Made by a program: the position numbers and the translations under genes. 64,000 nt of DNA. It comes from Planctomycetia bacterium. Lineage in GTDB: Bacteria > Planctomycetota > Planctomycetia > Pirellulales > UBA1268. The DNA is taken from assembly GCA_014192425.1 (NCBI GenBank), contig BJHK01000002.1, positions 112,147 to 176,146 of the forward strand, read 5' to 3'. Within the stretch, counting starts at the first letter, position 1. Each line of letters opens with the position of its first letter. Shown here one piece after another: positions 61,071 through 64,000 of the stretch. The notes below the pieces were generated by a model. That model had not been told where the DNA came from. It saw nothing but the letters and a program-made list of their open reading frames with translations, and made no database searches.

Positions 61071-62339
61071 TCACGTGGTGGGCCGCCGCCCCGGGGCTCG
61101 CGACATCGACTGATCGAAATGCCAAGTGAAGCCGAGGCCGATCCAGTAACTGGCGACGCTCACCGACGTGAAGGGGCCGACGGCCTCCGCGGCGGGAAAC
61201 ATGCCGCCAGCGAACGCGTCGAAGTCGAGGCCTTGCATGAACAGGTCGCGGATTCCGATGCCCCCGCTCATTCGGTGCTCGTTGACGACGGCGAATTGCG
61301 ACTGGACGTAGCGGGCGGAGGGAATTCCGCCGGGCACCGGGATCGGGCCGATCGAAGTGCCAAAGGAGTTGTTGAGCGGGTTTTGGGCATACGCATAGCC
61401 CAGCCGCAGCGACAGCCGGTCGGTCGCGCGGTACTGCGTCCCGAGCTGCATCACCCACTGGCCCACATAGATGCTCTTGAACAGGGCGGCGCTCCGCCAG
61501 TCGAGAAACAGGGCGTCGGCCGCGAGCAGGAGTCGGCCGTCGAGCAGCGACTCGTTGGCGATGCCAAGGCCGACCTGCTGCGGCAGCCCGATGTCGACGT
61601 CCCGCGCCTGGCCGCCAGGGATCAGAACGACCTGATTCTGGAAGCGAAAATCCTGGTTTGTCTGGTAATAGGCCCCCAGCCAGGTCGCGTCACCCAGCTG
61701 GTAGTCGAGGCCGAATCCGCCGCGCAGCGCGTAGGCGTTGGTCATGACGCTCTTGCCGAGAAGCGGTCCGGAGGAGTATCCGTCGCCGATGAACATCGTG
61801 GCGCCGATCGACAGGCGGTCGGTCAGCTCGACGGCGACGCTCGGTGCGAACTGGAGGAGGAGCAGGTAGGCAGAGGTGCCATTGCTCGCCGGAACGTGCA
61901 TGTAGTCCGCCCCCCCTCCGGCGGCACCGAAGACGGCGAGGCCGACCGTCGTCGGGAGCGGCAGGCCGCTGACCTCCTGAGCGACGCCGATCGCCGGCAC
62001 GATCGCGCCTGGCGTGCCACTTTTGGCCGAAAATGGATCGACGCCGAGCAGCGGCAGCGGCGTTCTCTGCGCGAGGTTCACGGTGGCTTCGGCGAAGCCG
62101 CCACCGAGCGTGAAGTGGGTGCCCTCATACTGCGTCAGTGCGGCGGGGTTCGCATTGATCGCCGAGATGAAGTCCTGCGGGGCGGCCACGCTCGTGCCCG
62201 CCATCCCGCCGGACGCCGGCATCAGGGTGTTGCGAAAATCGACCCCGTACGTCTGGGCCCGGGCGACGGCCGCGTCCGCCAGCGATCCAGCCAGGCCCAG
62301 CATGACCACCACAAGCCGCATGATCTGACGTTCCGGCAT
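61071..62339 (-). CDS. Outer-membrane protein of the FadL/OmpP1 (TodX) family
   Basis: A 422-residue protein from ATG 62339 with a signal peptide (LVVVMLGLAGSLADAAVARA). It has FadL features: the N-terminal GTSVAAPQDFISAINANPAAL block, then FTLGGGFAEATVNL and the repeated beta-strands such as LSLRLGYAYAQNPL; it ends YWIGLGFTWHF. FadL-type channels pass hydrophobic substrates across the outer membrane. It stands alone, about 250 bases from the sulfatase gene on the same strand. The 392 bases from here to the next gene (62340-62731) hold no supported feature. Confidence 0.85.
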   Translation of the reverse strand: MPERQIMRLVVVMLGLAGSLADAAVARAQTYGVDFRNTLMPASGGMAGTSVAAPQDFISAINANPAALTQYEGTHFTLGGGFAEATVNLAQRTPLPLLGVDPFSAKSGTPGAIVPAIGVAQEVSGLPLPTTVGLAVFGAAGGGADYMHVPASNGTSAYLLLLQFAPSVAVELTDRLSIGATMFIGDGYSSGPLLGKSVMTNAYALRGGFGLDYQLGDATWLGAYYQTNQDFRFQNQVVLIPGGQARDVDIGLPQQVGLGIANESLLDGRLLLAADALFLDWRSAALFKSIYVGQWVMQLGTQYRATDRLSLRLGYAYAQNPLNNSFGTSIGPIPVPGGIPSARYVQSQFAVVNEHRMSGGIGIRDLFMQGLDFDAFAGGMFPAAEAVGPFTSVSVASYWIGLGFTWHFDQSMSRAPGRRPTT

Positions 62340-62731
62340 GATCGTTCGTCTCCCGTTTGCCGCTAACATCGACGCATGCCGTGCATGCCGTGAGCCCGCC
62401 TCGCCAGCCCCGTCCGCACAACCGCCCCGCCCAGGTCTTCCCAGGCCGCCCCATCCGCCGCGCGAAAGAGCATGGCTCGCACGCCAGACCTGTGCGGCGA
62501 GACCCTTCCCGTCGTTCCCGCCGGCGATCCCGAAAAGGACAAAAAGGACCGGCATAATCCTTGGGAAGAAATGCCACCGCAGGCTGTTGCTGTCTTGGTT
62601 CAGCGTGAAAGGGCATCCGCCCCCCGCCGCCCCAAACCATTCCGGCCCCGGGACGATGATCGGATCATCCTCGTGCGGCAACGCGTCGATGCCCAGCGGG
62701 CGCCGGGATCGACTGGAAATCCGCCATGCGT

Positions 62732-64000
62732 TCAGGCAAGAATATCGGCGAGCGGCCCGGCGGTGTGGATGCCCTTCAGTTCCTTGTCCGGCACCCCGAA
62801 CGTCTCACGTTCGTCGCCGACGCACCGCAACAGGGCAAGATAGAAGTCGCTCATCGTCCGGTGCCCGGGTGCACCGTACTTGGGGAGCCTCAGGAAGCGG
62901 CCGGCGGTCTTGAGCCGGCCGCCGAGATTCCCGACGAGGATCATCGGCCACTGCAGCGACGCGCCGTGGTGACTGTCGGATGAATCGCTCATCCAGACGA
63001 TGAGCGTGTTGTCCAGCATCGTGCCGCCGGCCTCCGGGATGGCAGCGAGCCGCGTGGCGATGTCCGCGACCCGGGTGGCGTGATACTGGCGGATGACGGA
63101 CTGCATCTTCAGCGACTCGGGGGTATGGGCCGAGTGTCCGATGGCATGGCCATCCGTGTTCACACCGAGTTCCTTCCAGGTTTTGTATCCGTGCGGGCCG
63201 CACGACGCATCCACGATCGCCACGTTCGTCAGGCCCGACGCAAGGGACGCGATGGCCAGCAGGGACTGGGCCTCGAACCGGTCGGTGAGCCTCTGGCCGT
63301 TGAACGCATCGATCACCGGAAGGTTGGCCTGCAGACGATCACGTATCTCGTGCACCTTGGCCTGCCGGTCTCGCATCTGCTCGAAGGTCTGGAGATACGC
63401 ATCGAGTTTCTCGCGGTCCATCGCCGGCAAGGCGGCTCGGACCCGCCGCACGTCGGCCTGGATGTAATCGAGGAGATGCTGCCGCGACTTGAAAAGTTTG
63501 GCAGCGTCGCCCTCGGCGACGCTGCCAAAGAGCGAAGCGAAGGCGACGTCCGGCCTGCAGACGATCGGCAGCGGCCGCTTGCGGTCCACGGCGGACACCG
63601 TTTGTGCGAAGACGGTGTTTGGGTCGTGGGAAATGCCCAGGCCCACGACGGGAATGATACCGGGAAGGCGTCCGGCCAGGGCGTGATCGATGGTCTGCCC
63701 AAGCGCCTCGTTGTGCGTCCCGTTGGCGAGGCCGGCGCGGGCGTTGTAGCAGCCGAGTGCACCGTAGCCCGAGCCGTGATTCGCGAAGGCCTCCCGCGAC
63801 GACAGGCCGAGGACGATCGACATCCGCTCCTTCAGCGGCGCGAGCGGCGCGAGCGGCTCGGGGAGTTCGAGATCGCTCAGCGGCAGGTCGGCCGGCGGAT
63901 CGTCCTTCGCCGACGGAGCGTTCTTGGGCTCGACCTGATTTCGCAACATTCCGTTCGACTCGAAGACGAAGACGAACCGCGGGGCGACGGCGCCGGCAGC
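62732..64000 (-). CDS. DUF1552 protein, 5' end beyond the right edge
   Basis: The frame is open from the window edge (VAPRFVFVFESNGMLRNQ) to the stop at 62732. DUF1552 features are SIVLGLSSREAFANHGSG, VVGLGISHDPNTVFAQTV, LDYIQADVRRVRAALP, TLIVWMSDSSDSHHG and WPMILVGNLGGRLKTAGRF. These proteins are usually exported and paired with DUF1592/DUF1588-type cytochrome proteins in planctomycetes; their role is unknown. The partner, if any, lies beyond the window or elsewhere. Confidence 0.88.
   Translation of the reverse strand, partial: AAGAVAPRFVFVFESNGMLRNQVEPKNAPSAKDDPPADLPLSDLELPEPLAPLAPLKERMSIVLGLSSREAFANHGSGYGALGCYNARAGLANGTHNEALGQTIDHALAGRLPGIIPVVGLGISHDPNTVFAQTVSAVDRKRPLPIVCRPDVAFASLFGSVAEGDAAKLFKSRQHLLDYIQADVRRVRAALPAMDREKLDAYLQTFEQMRDRQAKVHEIRDRLQANLPVIDAFNGQRLTDRFEAQSLLAIASLASGLTNVAIVDASCGPHGYKTWKELGVNTDGHAIGHSAHTPESLKMQSVIRQYHATRVADIATRLAAIPEAGGTMLDNTLIVWMSDSSDSHHGASLQWPMILVGNLGGRLKTAGRFLRLPKYGAPGHRTMSDFYLALLRCVGDERETFGVPDKELKGIHTAGPLADILA

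Overview
The window is about 64 kb of very GC-rich DNA that reads as a planctomycete, most likely of the Pirellulales or a relative. The evidence is gene content: a PVC-type heme-binding dehydrogenase fused to an SGNH hydrolase, a DUF1552 protein, a secreted sulfatase, a DUF155/RMD1 protein, a DUF4254 protein, a small planctomycete-type winged-helix protein, a sigma-70 factor with an unusual helix-turn-helix N-terminus, and CsrA. Gene density is high, and ATGA overlaps are common. Long antisense reading frames are a side effect of base composition and are left out.

Layout. 1-3.7 kb is an accessory patch: a DUF2075 ATPase gene studded with in-frame palindromic repeats, then two toxin-antitoxin-like pairs, each behind a copy of the same 113-bp promoter repeat, then tRNA-Arg(CCU). 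3.9-7.1 kb (minus) is a four-gene acyl-chain operon: acyl carrier protein, a ketosynthase-like subunit without the active-site Cys, an intact ketosynthase, and DUF4254. 7.2-9.6 kb holds VanZ, UDP-glucuronate decarboxylase, rpmI and infC; infC appears to start with AUC, and rplT does not follow. 9.7-14.5 kb has a secreted hypothetical protein, the HTH-extended sigma factor, a MITE-like element and a basic Ala/Lys-rich protein. 14.6-21.1 kb (minus) has an RsmC-like methyltransferase, an esterase, a catalytic/non-catalytic M16 peptidase pair and RMD1. 21.2-23.9 kb (plus) has a hemerythrin, the winged-helix protein and a flavin halogenase-like oxidoreductase.

24-31.4 kb is a complete chemosensory operon on the plus strand: cheA, cheW, mcp, a cheY-cheB fusion and cheR. 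The fused CheY domain has Asn where the phosphoacceptor Asp should be. 31.4-33.5 kb is a second accessory patch with a deacetylase relic, a nucleotidyltransferase/antitoxin pair, and an IS91-type transposase relic. 33.5-38.8 kb has the 1505-residue PVC fusion protein and trpC. 39-44.6 kb (plus) has a 30-residue membrane microprotein, a secreted hypothetical, csrA behind a near-consensus promoter, an anchored hypothetical, a beta-CASP nuclease, a LOG-family protein and an SDR without its catalytic Tyr/Lys. 44.6-47.2 kb (minus) is a PhoR/PhoB-type two-component pair.

47.4-56.3 kb has vapB with a broken vapC, a large SNF2 helicase, a membrane Ser/Thr kinase with a DFN motif facing an ECF sigma factor, two small secreted proteins, and a 73-bp exact copy of the sigma gene's 3' end. 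56.3-64 kb (minus) has a Pro-rich secreted protein, an Ntn amidase, a sulfatase, a FadL-type outer-membrane protein, and a DUF1552 protein cut by the right edge.

No single locus is an obviously new defence or biosynthetic system. The strongest leads are the in-frame palindromes in the DUF2075 gene, the duplicated promoter repeat serving two toxin-antitoxin pairs, the D-to-N CheY-CheB fusion, the sigma/kinase regulators, and the ACP/ketosynthase/DUF4254 operon. Family names come from motif recognition by eye; no database search was run.
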